A DNA stretch of 64,000 bases, taken from Pseudomonas wadenswilerensis (GTDB lineage: Bacteria; Pseudomonadota; Gammaproteobacteria; Pseudomonadales; Pseudomonadaceae). Both the position numbers and the translations under genes were made by a program. Each line of letters starts with the position of its first letter. Within the stretch, counting starts at the first letter, position 1. The notes beneath the pieces are model-generated. The model saw only the letters and a program-made list of their open reading frames with translations, had not been told where the DNA came from and did no database searches. The stretch spans positions 1-64,000 of the forward strand of contig NZ_UIDD01000008.1 of NCBI RefSeq assembly GCF_900497695.1, read 5' to 3'. Of the stretch, positions 21,484-31,649 are shown piece by piece.

Positions 21484-21927
21484 CTACCATGTCAGGTAGA
21501 ACATGGCCTTGGCCAGCAGCAGGATCAGTAGCAGATGAACGAACACACTGTGATGAATGAACTTCACCCGGCCGCTGTTCATCTGCCCGTTGCGAAACCA
21601 CAGCATGGCCACGAGAAAATGCCCCAGCACGCTGGCGGCAAGCATGATTTTCACCAGCAACAAGGTGCCGAACGACGAGCGCAGGGGCGTCTCCAGCAGC
21701 GGCACATAGCGCAGCCAGACCATCCCTACCCCGGCCCCGAACAGCACCAGCAGCACCCAGGGCATCAACTGCCGGGCGCGCTGGCCGATGGCCTGTTCCA
21801 GTAGCAGCATGAGCTTGGCCGGCAACTGCTTGCGGATGTGTTCAAGGAACAGCACCTCGAAGAACACCGTACCGATGAAGATCACCGCGGCGAACAGGTG
21901 CAGGGATAACAGCAGCGGGTAGAGCAT
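21484..21927 (-). CDS. CopD-like small membrane protein, second paralogue
   Basis: The 147-residue protein is a paralogue of the product at 1136-1573. Both share an N-terminal YPxLLxxHLxAAxxFIGTxFFEV, a central GAGVGxxW, LGHFL near residue 105 and a LLAKAMFYxxW C-terminus. It has about four membrane spans with conserved histidines. The function is unknown. It has its own DNR-type box (21989-22002), so it should be induced with denitrification. It is separated from the hemN paralogue by another DNR box, so each probably has its own promoter. Confidence 0.75.
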   Translation of the reverse strand: MLYPLLLSLHLFAAVIFIGTVFFEVLFLEHIRKQLPAKLMLLLEQAIGQRARQLMPWVLLVLFGAGVGMVWLRYVPLLETPLRSSFGTLLLVKIMLAASVLGHFLVAMLWFRNGQMNSGRVKFIHHSVFVHLLLILLLAKAMFYLTW

Positions 21928-21988
21928 CGGGGCCTCGGCGTGAGTCTGGCACTGGGCTCGAGACTAGCGCGATGGCGGGGTGTGGTGG

Positions 21989-22002
21989 TTGACGGCAATC
22001 AA
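21989..22002. promoter_or_regulatory. DNR/ANR box upstream of the second CopD-like gene
   Basis: TTGACGGCAATCAA differs from the consensus palindrome by one base. A centre at -41.5 predicts a start near 21954 and a leader of about 27 bases to the ATG at 21927. Confidence 0.75.
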
Positions 22003-22015
22003 CAAAGCCCGATCC

Positions 22016-22857
22016 CACAGTGGGTTTGTGTACGCCGGCCCTGTGGGAGCGGGCTTGCCGGCGATAGAGCGCGCAGCGGTCGTAATCCAGGCGCCGCATG
22101 ATGTGTTGGCTGTACTGGCCTCATCGCTGGCAAGCCAGCTCCCACAGGTCTTGCACTGCCCCTGGGAGCACAGCCAATCCTGTGGGAGCCGGACTTGCCG
22201 GCGATCGAGCGCGCAGCGGTCGTAATCCAGACGCCGCATGATGTGTTGGCTGGACTGGCCTCATCGCTGGCAAGCCAGCTCCCACAGGTCTTGCACTGCC
22301 CCTGGGAGCACAGCCAATCCTGTGGGAGCCGGACTTGCCGGCGATCGAGCGCGCAGCGGTCGTAATCCAGACGCCGCATGATGTGTTGGCTGGACTGGCC
22401 TCATCGCTGGCAAGCCAGCTCCCACAGGTCTTGCACTGCCCCTGGGACCACAGCCAATCCTGTGGGAGCCGGACTTGCCGGCGATCGAGCGCGCAGCGGT
22501 CGTAATCCAGGCGCCGCATGATGTGTTGGCTGGACTGGCCTCATCGCTGGCAAGCCAGCTCCCACAGGTCTTGCACTGCCCCTGGGAGCACAGCCAATCC
22601 TGTGGGAGCCGGACTTGCCGGCGATCGAGCGCGCAGCGGTCGTAATCCAGGCGCCGCATGATGTGTTGGCTGGACTGGCCTCATCGCTGGCAAGCCAGCT
22701 CCCACAGGTCTTGCACTGCCCCTGGGAGCACAGCCAATCCTGTGGGAGCCGGACTTGCCGGCGATCGAGCGCGCAGCGGTCGTAATCCAGGCGCCGCATG
22801 ATGTGCTGGTTGTACTGGCCTCATCGCGGGGCAAGCCCGCTCCCACCCACTCCAGGC
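22016..22857. repeat. Tandem array of six ~140-bp REP-pair (REPIN-type) units
   Basis: Units begin TGTGGGAGC at 22042, 22181, 22321, 22461, 22601 and 22741, a period of 139-140 bp. The copies are almost identical, with single-base variants such as CAGACGCC/CAGGCGCC and GGGAGCAC/GGGACCAC. Each unit holds an outward REP (GTGGGAGCCGGACTTGCCGGCGA), a spacer with a run GTCGTAATCCAG, an inverted REP (TCGCTGGCAAGCCAGCTCCCAC) and a 40-bp linker. The region is open in one minus-strand frame in every unit only because 140 bp units lack stops; I do not regard that as coding. No other gene is seen here. Confidence 0.95.
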
Positions 22858-22867
22858 AGGTGCGCAC

Positions 22868-25330
22868 CTATGACTCGTCATCGATGGGCGGGCCGCGACG
22901 TGCTTCCAGCAACGTCCTGGGCAAGGCAAACCCTTCAAAACTGCGCTGGGTGACCGGGTTGTTGGCCTTGTGCACACCGACGCGGTAGCGCATCAGGCCA
23001 TCAGCCACGGCAAAGGTCAGGTCGACGCTGGTGTCGGTCCGGCCGTTGAGCTGGGCGCGGCTGAGCAGGCGAAACAGCGACCAGGGCCCACGATAACTGA
23101 GACTGGCGGTGTTGCCGCTGCTGTGCACCAGCGTCAGCTGGCTGGCGCTGGCACTGTTCAGGTCATTGGGCCAGACCAAGCCGGTGCGCTGTGGCGCGCC
23201 ATGCCGGTAAGGCACCAACTGGCCATCGATGCTCAGCAGGCTGCTCAGGCGACTGCTGCTCAAGGCCAGGGGCTCGATGCTCAGTTGCACCGCCAGGTGG
23301 CCGCGGTTGTTGAAAAACGTGTCACGGATGCGCTCGGCATGGTTCAGTTGCTCCAGCACGTCGCTGCGTACCAGGTAGCCGCCGAGGGCATCGGAGTACA
23401 GCGCGTCGAGGTTGTCCTTGAGGAACACGCTCAGGTACTGCTCCTGAAACTGTTGCAAGCGCCCCTTCGGCCCGAAGAAAGTTTCGAAGTCTTCCAGCGA
23501 GGCATCCTCGCCAGCGGGCCTGAACGGGTAACGATTGGCCAGACGCTCATGGTAGAAACTGTAGACCTCGCTGTCCCAGCGCTTTTCCAGCTCGCCCAGG
23601 GCAGCAATCATCAACACCTGGGCGGTCTGGTCGGCGAGCTTGCTGGCCTGCTGGTTGAGCGGCTCGGGCAAGCCGGCGGCGATACGTTGCAAGTTGGCAA
23701 TCGGGTCGGCGCCGCCCAGCGAAAAGCGCTGCAGCACGGCTTTCAATGCAGCTTTGCCCGGGTCGGGGCTGTCGTGCACGGTTTTGCTGTAGTCGTAGAC
23801 CGCACTGACCGCACGCAGGGTTTCTTCATAGTAAGACGGTCGATCAGCCTGGGCAGTGAGCAACTCCGACAGGCCGGAGAATGCCCGGCGGATCGCCATT
23901 GCCTGGAGCGGACCGTCCGCCGCTTGTTCCGAGCCGCTTGTGGCTTGAACCTCGGCCACCGGCAGCGACGGATAGATCACCGTATTGTCGCGCAGGGTCT
24001 CCAGCAGGCGGCGTATCGGTGCACCCGGCCCGGTCACCTGTTCCAGCACCGCGACGCCATGGCCCAGGTCGCGAAAATCGACAACCGAAATCTGGTTCAG
24101 TGCCCGTCGCCAACTGTCCACATAGTCGGCGTGGTACAGGGCTCGAATGCGCTGGCCCAGCACCTCGCGGTCATGCTCGGAGAAATCCAGCCGCTGGCGT
24201 TCGCCGAGTACCCATTGATCGATCATTGCCAGCTCGATGAGGTTACGGCTACCCGACTCGAAGTATGCCTTGTAGCCTTTGGCCGTGAGCAGCGGAGCCA
24301 GCACCAGGCTTTCTCCTTCACTGACCGAGGGCACCTGGTAGATGATGTCGAAGGCCGCACCCACTTCGCTGCGCAGGTCCAGCGCCGGCTGCAGGCGTGC
24401 ATGCGCCTGGCGCTTGAGGGCAAGATAGACCCGCTCGGCCATGGGGCGCTGGCGCAAGGCCTGTTGCACCTGGGCGATCTGTTCGTGGTGCTGCGGCAAG
24501 TCGGCGTCGGCATATTTCAGCGCGTAGTCGAGGTGACGCATCAAGTCGGCTTGTACCTGCCCCTGCCCCGGATAGGCGCGCTGCCATTGCCTGGCGGCCC
24601 ACTCTTCGACAATGGCCGGTTGGCGGTTGCCACGATCTTCGATCATACGGTACACACGCAACGCTGCCAGCTGCTCATCGCTGCCAGGAGGCGCCGCATT
24701 GATTGCGTCCAGGGCGCGGTTGGCAATGGCTGGTAAAAAGCGTTTGGACAGCAGGTTCAAGTAGGCTTCGTCCACCGTCGGGCCGATCTTTTTACCTTGG
24801 TACAGCCCCATGTCGGACAACAGCGGCCAGGCCTCGCGATAGTCGCCATACACCGCGACCGCCTCGCGGATCTGATCCAGTGGCGCCAGCAAGTTGCGGC
24901 CTGTGGTATCGACACGGGCATCGATATCCCGAGCACTGAACTCCTGGCTCTTGGCCAGGACACTGGCAGCCTTGTCACGGTTGATGGTGAAGTACAGCTG
25001 CCACAGCCCGACCGCCAGCAAGCAGCCCACGGAAGCGACGGCAAACCCGGCGATCAACAGCCGGCGCTTGCTGCGCGCAACCTTGATGTTGTCGCCAGCC
25101 AGACCCGCCTCCGGGTAGATCACGCGCTGGAACAACTGCTGGGCAAAATAGACGGCCTCGCCACCGGCGGGCTTGACCTCGGCGGCCGGTGGCAGCAGTT
25201 GATAGGACTTGCCGGCTTCGTTGACGAAGGCGTTGATCAGCGTGCCCTGCTGATAGACCGATGAGAAATACACCCCGCGCACCAGGGCCGGGGTTGTGAA
25301 GCGATCACTGCCGAGCATTTCCCGTAAAAA
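22868..25330 (-). pseudogene. tssM: tssM (IcmF) 3' remnant of a type VI secretion system
   Basis: TssM/IcmF is the large inner-membrane subunit of the T6SS membrane complex. Only the C-terminal part, about 820 residues, remains. It runs from FLREMLGSDRFTTPALVRGVYFSS and VIYPEAGLAGDN through a membrane span (RRLLIAGFAVASVGCLLAVGLWQLYF) to the periplasmic IcmF C-terminal domain with PWSLFRLLSRAQ near the end. The cytoplasmic N-terminal GTPase-like half and its membrane spans are missing. The frame continues past 25330 only as antisense of the neighbouring DUF2169 fragment. No start with a ribosome site is seen at the truncated end, so I call it a pseudogene. Confidence 0.8.
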
Positions 25331-26189
25331 ACACCATGAGGCGCGGGGCATTCTGCTCGACAAGCACCTGCGCTTCAGCGGCCCTCGACACTTTGAGCAT
25401 GGTCTGTTCAGCGGCTGGCGCTTGTCTGCTGCCGAGCCGGCCATCCGCGTGCCCTTGCGCTGGGAGTACGCCTTCGGCGGCAGCAGTGTGCTGCCCAACC
25501 CCGACTATCCGGACAATTGCGCCGAGCCGTACCTGCTCCATCAGGTCTGCTACAGCAATCCATTGGGCCGGGGCTGGATCGAAAAACGCCATGAGAAACA
25601 CGCCTGGTCCATGGACGCGCCACTCCAGCGCCTGGCGGCCCCGCAAATCGAGGCGCTCGACAGGCCGGTCACCCACCTGCACGTCACCCACCATCCGGAC
25701 GGCGACATCAGCGCCGCCGACATGGCCCAGCTGTCCGCCACCTACGGCTACTGCCCGGCAGGGTTTGGGGTGGTGGGCCGGGCCTGGGCGCCTCGCCTGG
25801 CCCTGGCCGGCACCTACGACAAAGCCTGGCAGAAAAAACCCTGGCCGGGGTTACCCGCCGACTTCGACTTTGCCTACTGGAACGCTGCCCCCGTCGACCA
25901 GCAAATCGCCTTTCTGCCCGCGAACCTTCGCATCGAACTGTTCAACCTTACCCCGCCTGCACTCAGCCACAACGGCCAACTCTGCGTGGAACTGCCCGAG
26001 CACCGGCCCTTTGTGCTGATGCGCCTGCACAGTGGCGAGTTGCTGCCGCTGCCGCTATTCACCGACACCCTGCATATCGATACCGATGCCATGACCTTGT
26101 CGTTGACTCACCGGATCAGCCTGCCCCGCCCGGACGACATTTGCGCACTGGAAGCCTGCTTCGATTTCGCCCCGTGCCCCCTTAGCTGA
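25331..26189 (+). pseudogene. DUF2169 (T6SS-associated) 3' remnant
   Basis: DUF2169 proteins are encoded in many type VI secretion vgrG/PAAR modules and are thought to assist effector loading. The remnant covers about 285 residues. It starts inside the domain at ARGILLDKHLRFSGPRHF, then PLRWEYAFGG, NPLGRG, PAGFGVVGRAWAPRLALAGTYD, LPADFDFAYWNAAP and IAFLPANLRIELFNLTPP, which are hallmark segments of the family. The N-terminal part is missing, and the sequence left of about 25331 is antisense of tssM. It has no proper start at the junction. A weak hairpin followed by TTTTT lies just after its stop (26202-26222). Confidence 0.8.
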
Positions 26190-26363
26190 AAACTGCAAGC
26201 CAGCCTCTCCCGGGGCTTTTTCGTTTCTGCGCCGCTTTTGCAGTTCTGTGCGACACATCCCACTTCAGGTACTCCCGTACCAGCCCCTCTAAGTGGTAGC
26301 TTGGAAATGTTTTGTTGCACCCATCCTTTCTCATCATTTGCCTGCAAAGGAATGCCCCCCGCA

Positions 26364-28103
26364 ATGAACTTCGCCCTGAAAAAACTGGCTGCGGCCACCC
26401 TGATGCTCGCTGGCCTGGCATCGATCACCTCGCCTGCCTATGCCAACATCACCCCACAGCAGAGCGCGGCCATTCTCAAGAGCTTCAGCGACGCTTCGGT
26501 CAAGGATTTCCGCCAGTTCCTGGCCAGTGTGGCGAAAAGCGAACTCGGCAAGGCCGACAAGCTCGACCAGAGCATCGCCGCCTTCCTGGCCAACAAGCAG
26601 CTGACGGCTGAACAGCAGAACGAAATCCATCGCCTGCTGGGGATCTATGCCCGGCTGAAGTACGGCGATGCGGCCACCCAGACCCTGCGTGAACTGGTGG
26701 CTATTCCGACCTTCCGCGTCGACGGCGTCGATCAGCACGACAACCCCGAATTCATCAAGATCGCCGAGAAGATCAAGAGCCTGGCCCAGGCCTTCAACCT
26801 GAACTTTCGCAACATCGACAACCGTGTCTATGAAATTTCCCTGGAAGGCCAAGGCGATGAAGTGGTCGGTATTCACGCCCACGCCGACGTGGTGCCGGTG
26901 ACGCCGGAGAACTGGGTACTCAAGGACGGCACCCGTCTCGACCCGTTCAAGGTCACCCTGGTTGGCGACCGCATGTACGGTCGCGGCACCGAAGACGACA
27001 AGAACGGTATCGTCGTGGCGATGTACGCCATGAAAATCATCAAGGAAGAGAAGCTGCCGCTGGCACGCAACTTCAAGCTGCTGGTCGACACCACCGAAGA
27101 GACCACCGGCGACGCCATCCCCTACTACTTCGAGCGCAACCCGACGCCTAATTACAACCTGGCACTGGACGGTGGCTACCCGGTGGTGATTGCCGAGAAA
27201 GGCTACGGCACGGTCATGGCCAGCTTTGCCCGGCGCGCAGGCGATGGCCAAGGCGCTGAAATCACCACCCTGACCGGCGGCCTGGCCACCAACCAGATCC
27301 CTTCGACCTCGGTGGCGACCCTGGTGACCGACAAGCCCGCCGAGCTGGCTGCCACCCTGCAAAAAGCCGGCGCTGAGTATGCCAAGGCCAATGGCGGCAA
27401 CTTCGAGGTCAGCGCCAAGGTCGATGGCAAGGACGTCAAACTGACCGTCACCGGCGTCTCGGCGCACTCCTCTGAACCTGAGTCCGGGGTCAACCCGGTG
27501 GCGCGGATGCTCGACTTTATCAACAGCCTCGACGGCAAGGTCGCGCTCAAGCACAACCACATCACCGACGCCGCCCGCTACGCCGCCGACAACTGGGGCC
27601 TGGACTACCTGGGCGGCAAACTGGGTGTCGGTTTCTCGGACAAGTTCATGGGCCCGCTGACCACCTCGCTGACCTACGTCGGCCTGGACGACAAGGCCTT
27701 GAAACTGGCCGTCAACCTGCGTGTGCCTAAGGGTAAGAGCCCGGAAGCCCTGAAAAGCGAAATCGCCGGCAAGCTGGACGCGTGGAGCAAGCAGAGCCGC
27801 ATCACACCGACCTTCGACTACTCGATCGCCGAACCGATGTACCGCAACCCCGAGGGTGAATGGGTCAAGGCGCTGCTCGCAGTCGCCAGCGAAAACCTGG
27901 GGATGAAGCAGGAGTTCGGCACCTCCGCCGGCGCGACCTCGGTGCATGAACTGCCCAACGGCGTGCAGTTCGGCCTGGCCATGCCCGACGTCAAGTACAC
28001 CGGGCATAACGACAACGAGTTCAAGACGGTGGAGCAGTTCCTTCTGGACCTGCAGGTCGTAACGGAAATGATGGGGCGTGTGGGACAACTGCCCAAGCTC
28101 TGA
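26364..28103 (+). CDS. Secreted M20-family metallo-dipeptidase
   Basis: The 579-residue protein from the chosen ATG has a Sec signal peptide (cleavage after SPAYA). The M20 zinc-peptidase motifs are HAHADVVPV, GRGTEDDKNGIV, DTTEETTGD, a lid domain with VTGVSAHSSEPESGVNP, and a late TGHNDNEF segment carrying a metal ligand. It belongs to the PepV/Sapep-like dipeptidase branch and should act on small peptides in the periplasm. The open frame extends upstream to 26238, but the signal peptide fixes the start near 26364; AAAGGA at 26346 is somewhat far (about 13 bp). It is monocistronic, with a strong hairpin after the stop. Confidence 0.85.
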   Translation: MNFALKKLAAATLMLAGLASITSPAYANITPQQSAAILKSFSDASVKDFRQFLASVAKSELGKADKLDQSIAAFLANKQLTAEQQNEIHRLLGIYARLKYGDAATQTLRELVAIPTFRVDGVDQHDNPEFIKIAEKIKSLAQAFNLNFRNIDNRVYEISLEGQGDEVVGIHAHADVVPVTPENWVLKDGTRLDPFKVTLVGDRMYGRGTEDDKNGIVVAMYAMKIIKEEKLPLARNFKLLVDTTEETTGDAIPYYFERNPTPNYNLALDGGYPVVIAEKGYGTVMASFARRAGDGQGAEITTLTGGLATNQIPSTSVATLVTDKPAELAATLQKAGAEYAKANGGNFEVSAKVDGKDVKLTVTGVSAHSSEPESGVNPVARMLDFINSLDGKVALKHNHITDAARYAADNWGLDYLGGKLGVGFSDKFMGPLTTSLTYVGLDDKALKLAVNLRVPKGKSPEALKSEIAGKLDAWSKQSRITPTFDYSIAEPMYRNPEGEWVKALLAVASENLGMKQEFGTSAGATSVHELPNGVQFGLAMPDVKYTGHNDNEFKTVEQFLLDLQVVTEMMGRVGQLPKL

Positions 28104-28108
28104 CACGT

Positions 28109-28141
28109 CCGGCGGGCCCGCTGTTGTAGCGGGCTCGCCGG
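28109..28141. terminator. Strong inverted repeat after the M20 peptidase gene
   Basis: CCGGCGGGCCCGCT, a GTTGT loop and AGCGGGCTCGCCGG form a 14-bp stem with one mismatch, five bases after the stop. There is no T-run, so it may be a REP-like 3' hairpin rather than a canonical Rho-independent terminator. Confidence 0.6.
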
Positions 28142-28228
28142 GTTGATCGGCTTACGCCGCTTCTTCAGCGCTATCACACCACTTGCAGGTTATGATCCAC
28201 CACCGCCCCTCCATGGATTGGATCAAAC

Positions 28229-28888
28229 ATGCAAAAGACCTCGCCCCGGCCAAGATTGCTCAGGGCCACACTGCTGGCAGTGTCTGCACTGACCCTCGCC
28301 AGCATCAGTGGCTGCCTGACCAGCGAGCTGTATGAGCCGCGGGCCAGCGACGAAGTCTATACAGAGCAGGTAGGCCAGCTCTATGTGACGGCTGACCAGA
28401 AGAGCTTTGTGGTGCTGGGCAAAAAGTACCACTACTTCATCCTGGTCGAACCCGAGCTATTGCAGGCGATTCGCTCAGGGCTGCATGCCAAGATGCAGGC
28501 CGAGTTTCTGCCGGTCCACGTCAGCATGTATGAAACCCTGGACGGCGAATTCGAACTGAAGATCCCCGGGCTGGGGCAACTTGCAGCAGGCGAGGTCAAC
28601 GAGGCAAAAGCGCTGGGCTTCGTGGCATCGGCGCAACAGGACGCCCTGCTGCATCGCTACAAAATTCAAGGCAGCCGCTTCAAGTCCAGCAAGGACATCA
28701 GCGCCCTTCAGGGCAGTACGCTGAACAGCACCTATCCCCTTCAGGTTTCGGCCTACCGAAAAAAGAGCAAGGTCACTCAGGTACTGCTGACGCCGGTCAC
28801 CGTCACTGCTGACGGCGTGCTGATGATCCTCGCCGCGCCGCTGCTGCCGGTGGCGTTCATGGCGGCTCAACCGTTTCGGGTCAAATAG
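28229..28888 (+). CDS. Hypothetical lipoprotein with C-terminal hydrophobic segment
   Basis: The 219-residue protein starts with a lipoprotein signal (lipobox ISGC, Cys29) and ends with a hydrophobic stretch VLMILAAPLLPVAFMAAQPF. The middle has no motif I recognise. ATG 28229 is preferred because it gives the complete lipoprotein signal. It is probably outer-membrane or periplasm-facing. About 145 bp separate it from the autotransporter gene, where I see only a T-rich stretch (GCCTTTTTTT near 28960-28970). Confidence 0.65.
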   Translation: MQKTSPRPRLLRATLLAVSALTLASISGCLTSELYEPRASDEVYTEQVGQLYVTADQKSFVVLGKKYHYFILVEPELLQAIRSGLHAKMQAEFLPVHVSMYETLDGEFELKIPGLGQLAAGEVNEAKALGFVASAQQDALLHRYKIQGSRFKSSKDISALQGSTLNSTYPLQVSAYRKKSKVTQVLLTPVTVTADGVLMILAAPLLPVAFMAAQPFRVK

Positions 28889-29033
28889 CGGTTGCACACG
28901 CCAGTGATATCATTTTGATGTCAACTCATTTACCATCGCCGCGCCCTTCTGCGTGGCCCCGCCTTTTTTTGTCGCTGCAAGGTCCAGCCCGCACGCAAGC
29001 GAAGCACACAAAACACCGTTAAAGGAATGAACC

Positions 29034-31649
29034 GTGAACCCCGTGATGTTCCGCAAGACCCTGCTCGCCCTGGCCGTAACCGCCACTGCCTTGCCCGCCC
29101 TCGCTGAAACTGTCCAGCTGACCAACGCCGGTTTTAAAAGCGAGCACCAGCGCTACAGCGGCAATCTCGAGATCAACGGCGCCTATACCGGCGGCAGCGA
29201 CGAAGATGCCATCGAGCTCAATGGCTCGAGCATCGAGAAAGACCTGATTCTCAACGCCACCATCAACAGCACCGGCAACTTCGCCGGCGGCGTCGACATG
29301 GACGTGTGGGAAGGCACGCAGCCGTGGGTCGCCAACAGCGTTGGCGGCGACGTGATCAACAAGGGCAGCATTTCGGCCATCGGCGGTGGTGCCAACGCGC
29401 TGATGATCGACCCGGCGAAGATCGGCGGCAGCGTCATCAACGAAGGCCTGCTCTACGCAGAAGGTGCACCACTGAACGACGACGGCGGCCGCGATGTCGC
29501 CCGCGCCGTGGATTTCTCCGGCTCTTCGGTGATCAAGGGCGACCTGCTCAATGCCGCCGGCGGCAAGATCATCGCCAAGGGTGAAGATGCCAAAGGCATC
29601 AACCTTGAAGGCGGCGAGATCGTCGGCAAGGTCATCAACCGCGGCCTGATCGAAGTCACCGGCGCAGGCGCCACCGCCATCGACGCCACCACCAGCGGCT
29701 CGGGCGCGTACACCGACATGGTCGACCTGGCCGGCATCGAGAACCACGGCACCATCATTGCCAGCGGCGACGATGCCGAGGGCATCCGCATCGACGGCGC
29801 CAGCTTCACCGGTATGAACAACCACCTGGTCAACACCGGCACCATCCGTGCCGAAGACGCCGCCATCGCCATCGGCTTCAGCGACTTCGACAGCCCGGGC
29901 GCCCAGCCCTGGTACAAAGAAGAAGGCGATTTCAACATCTTCAACAGCGGTTCGATCATTTCTGCCGACGAGGCCATCGACGCCTCGGAAAGCAACCGCC
30001 CGGTCGAGCTGATCCTGCGCAAAGGCAGCGTGATCGTCGGTAACCTGATCGACCTGAGCAACATCGAAATCGAAGGCGACACCTCGTTCACCGGTACCGA
30101 CAGCCGCGCTGACGGCGCCAACATTCGTATGAAGGACGGCGGCTGGATCGATGTCGGCAGCGTCAGCGACAACCTGAAAACCACCCTGACCTTCGAAGCC
30201 CCGCACACCAGCATCGACGGCAACCTGTACGTCGCCGGCAATTCGGCCCTGGGCCTGAACCTGAGCAGCGCCACCGACGCCAACACGGCTGTGCTCAAGG
30301 TCAGCGGCACCACCCAGTTCGGCCAGGGCGCCCAGGTGCAACTGGCGGCCAAAGGCGAAGACTTCAACGCCAATGGCAGCACCTACAAACTGCTCGAAGC
30401 CGGCCAGATCGAACTGCTGGCCGCCGACGGCGAAAGCGTCGACCCGAACGGCAAACTCAACCTGGTCAGCAGCTCGGCGCTGCTCAAGGTCGACAGCTTC
30501 ACCGTCGACAACAATCAGGTGGTGGCCGTGGTCACCGGCAAGGGCAAGGAAGAAGTCGAGCAGATCATCACCAACCAGGGTGGTTCGGCCAACAGCCAGA
30601 AAGCCCTGGGCAGCCTGACCGCCGACGGCATGATCGGCAAGCTGGCCAGTAACGACCCGTTCAAGCAGGCCCTGCTCAACGCCGACGAAGCCCAGGTCGC
30701 CAAGCTGGCCTCGGAACTGACCCCGGAAACCAATGGCGGCGCCACCCAGGCCGCCACCACCAGCCAGAACCTGGTGAGCAACGTCACCGGCAGCCGCACC
30801 AGTTCGCTGCGCGGCGCCTCCTCGGGCGAGGGCTTCAAGGAAGCCGGTGTCTGGGTGCAGTCGCTGTACAGCGACGCCAGCCAGGACCTGCGTGACGGCG
30901 TTGCCGGTTATAACGCCTACAGCCGCGGTATCGCCGTGGGTGCCGATGGCAAGCTCAACGACAACCTGACCCTGGGCCTGGCGTACAGCTTCATCAACAC
31001 CGACGTGAACGGCAAAAGCGGCAACCAGACCGAAGTCGACAGCCATGCCTTTACCCTCTACGGCGGGTTCGAGCACGGCAACTACTTCGTCGATGCCAGC
31101 CTGACCTACGGCTTCAACGACAACCAGAGCAAGCGCAGCATTGCCGGCACGCAAGCCAAGGCCGACTATGACAGCGACCTGCTGGGCCTGAACCTGATCG
31201 GTGGCTACACCTACCACATCAACCCGCAGGTACTGGTCGAGCCGCGCCTGGCGGCCCGCTACAGCCTGGTGAACATCGACGGCTACCGTGAAAAAGGCTC
31301 TTCGGCAGCGCTGAAAGTTGAAGACCAGCGTTACGAAGCCATCGAACTGGGTGCAGGCCTGCGCGTGGCCGGCAGCATGGCCCTGGGCGCCGGTACCCTG
31401 GAGCCGCAAGCCAAGCTGATGGCGTATCACGACTTCGCCGCCGACGAAGCGAAAAGCACCTCGACCTTCCTCCTCGGCAGCACACCGTTCGTGACCAGCG
31501 GTGCCAAGGCGGCGCGTGACAGCTATGAAGCCGGCGTGGGTGCCGACTACAAACTGGGCGCGGTGACCTTGGGCGTCAACTACGACTACATCGGCAAGTC
31601 CGGCTTCGATGCCGACGTGTTCTCGGCGAAAGTGCGTTACGACTTCTGA
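29034..31649 (+). CDS. Autotransporter (type Va) with beta-helical passenger
   Basis: The 871-residue protein has a Sec signal peptide (cleavage after LPALA) and a passenger of about 575 residues made of irregular beta-helix repeats (GGSVINEGLLYAEG, GKVINRGLIEVTGAGATAID, IENHGTIIASGDDAEGIRID). A C-terminal autotransporter beta-barrel runs from about residue 603 (AGVWVQSLYSDASQD) to the terminal aromatic VRYDF. I chose the GTG at 29034 because AAAGGA sits seven bases upstream; ATG 29046 is the alternative. No protease triad is obvious in the passenger, so adhesin or surface-matrix function is likeliest. The stop overlaps the start of the following hydrolase gene. Confidence 0.88.
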   Translation: MNPVMFRKTLLALAVTATALPALAETVQLTNAGFKSEHQRYSGNLEINGAYTGGSDEDAIELNGSSIEKDLILNATINSTGNFAGGVDMDVWEGTQPWVANSVGGDVINKGSISAIGGGANALMIDPAKIGGSVINEGLLYAEGAPLNDDGGRDVARAVDFSGSSVIKGDLLNAAGGKIIAKGEDAKGINLEGGEIVGKVINRGLIEVTGAGATAIDATTSGSGAYTDMVDLAGIENHGTIIASGDDAEGIRIDGASFTGMNNHLVNTGTIRAEDAAIAIGFSDFDSPGAQPWYKEEGDFNIFNSGSIISADEAIDASESNRPVELILRKGSVIVGNLIDLSNIEIEGDTSFTGTDSRADGANIRMKDGGWIDVGSVSDNLKTTLTFEAPHTSIDGNLYVAGNSALGLNLSSATDANTAVLKVSGTTQFGQGAQVQLAAKGEDFNANGSTYKLLEAGQIELLAADGESVDPNGKLNLVSSSALLKVDSFTVDNNQVVAVVTGKGKEEVEQIITNQGGSANSQKALGSLTADGMIGKLASNDPFKQALLNADEAQVAKLASELTPETNGGATQAATTSQNLVSNVTGSRTSSLRGASSGEGFKEAGVWVQSLYSDASQDLRDGVAGYNAYSRGIAVGADGKLNDNLTLGLAYSFINTDVNGKSGNQTEVDSHAFTLYGGFEHGNYFVDASLTYGFNDNQSKRSIAGTQAKADYDSDLLGLNLIGGYTYHINPQVLVEPRLAARYSLVNIDGYREKGSSAALKVEDQRYEAIELGAGLRVAGSMALGAGTLEPQAKLMAYHDFAADEAKSTSTFLLGSTPFVTSGAKAARDSYEAGVGADYKLGAVTLGVNYDYIGKSGFDADVFSAKVRYDF

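Noticed and set aside
22016..22857. CRISPR-like regular repeats
   Set aside because: The period is 140 bp, whole units are repeated including the 'spacers', and the sequence is REP-type; there are no cas genes.
22121..22977. Series of minus-strand 130-residue frames with repeated protein text
   Set aside because: They are the tandem REP units read in one open frame, with no ribosome sites; not proteins.
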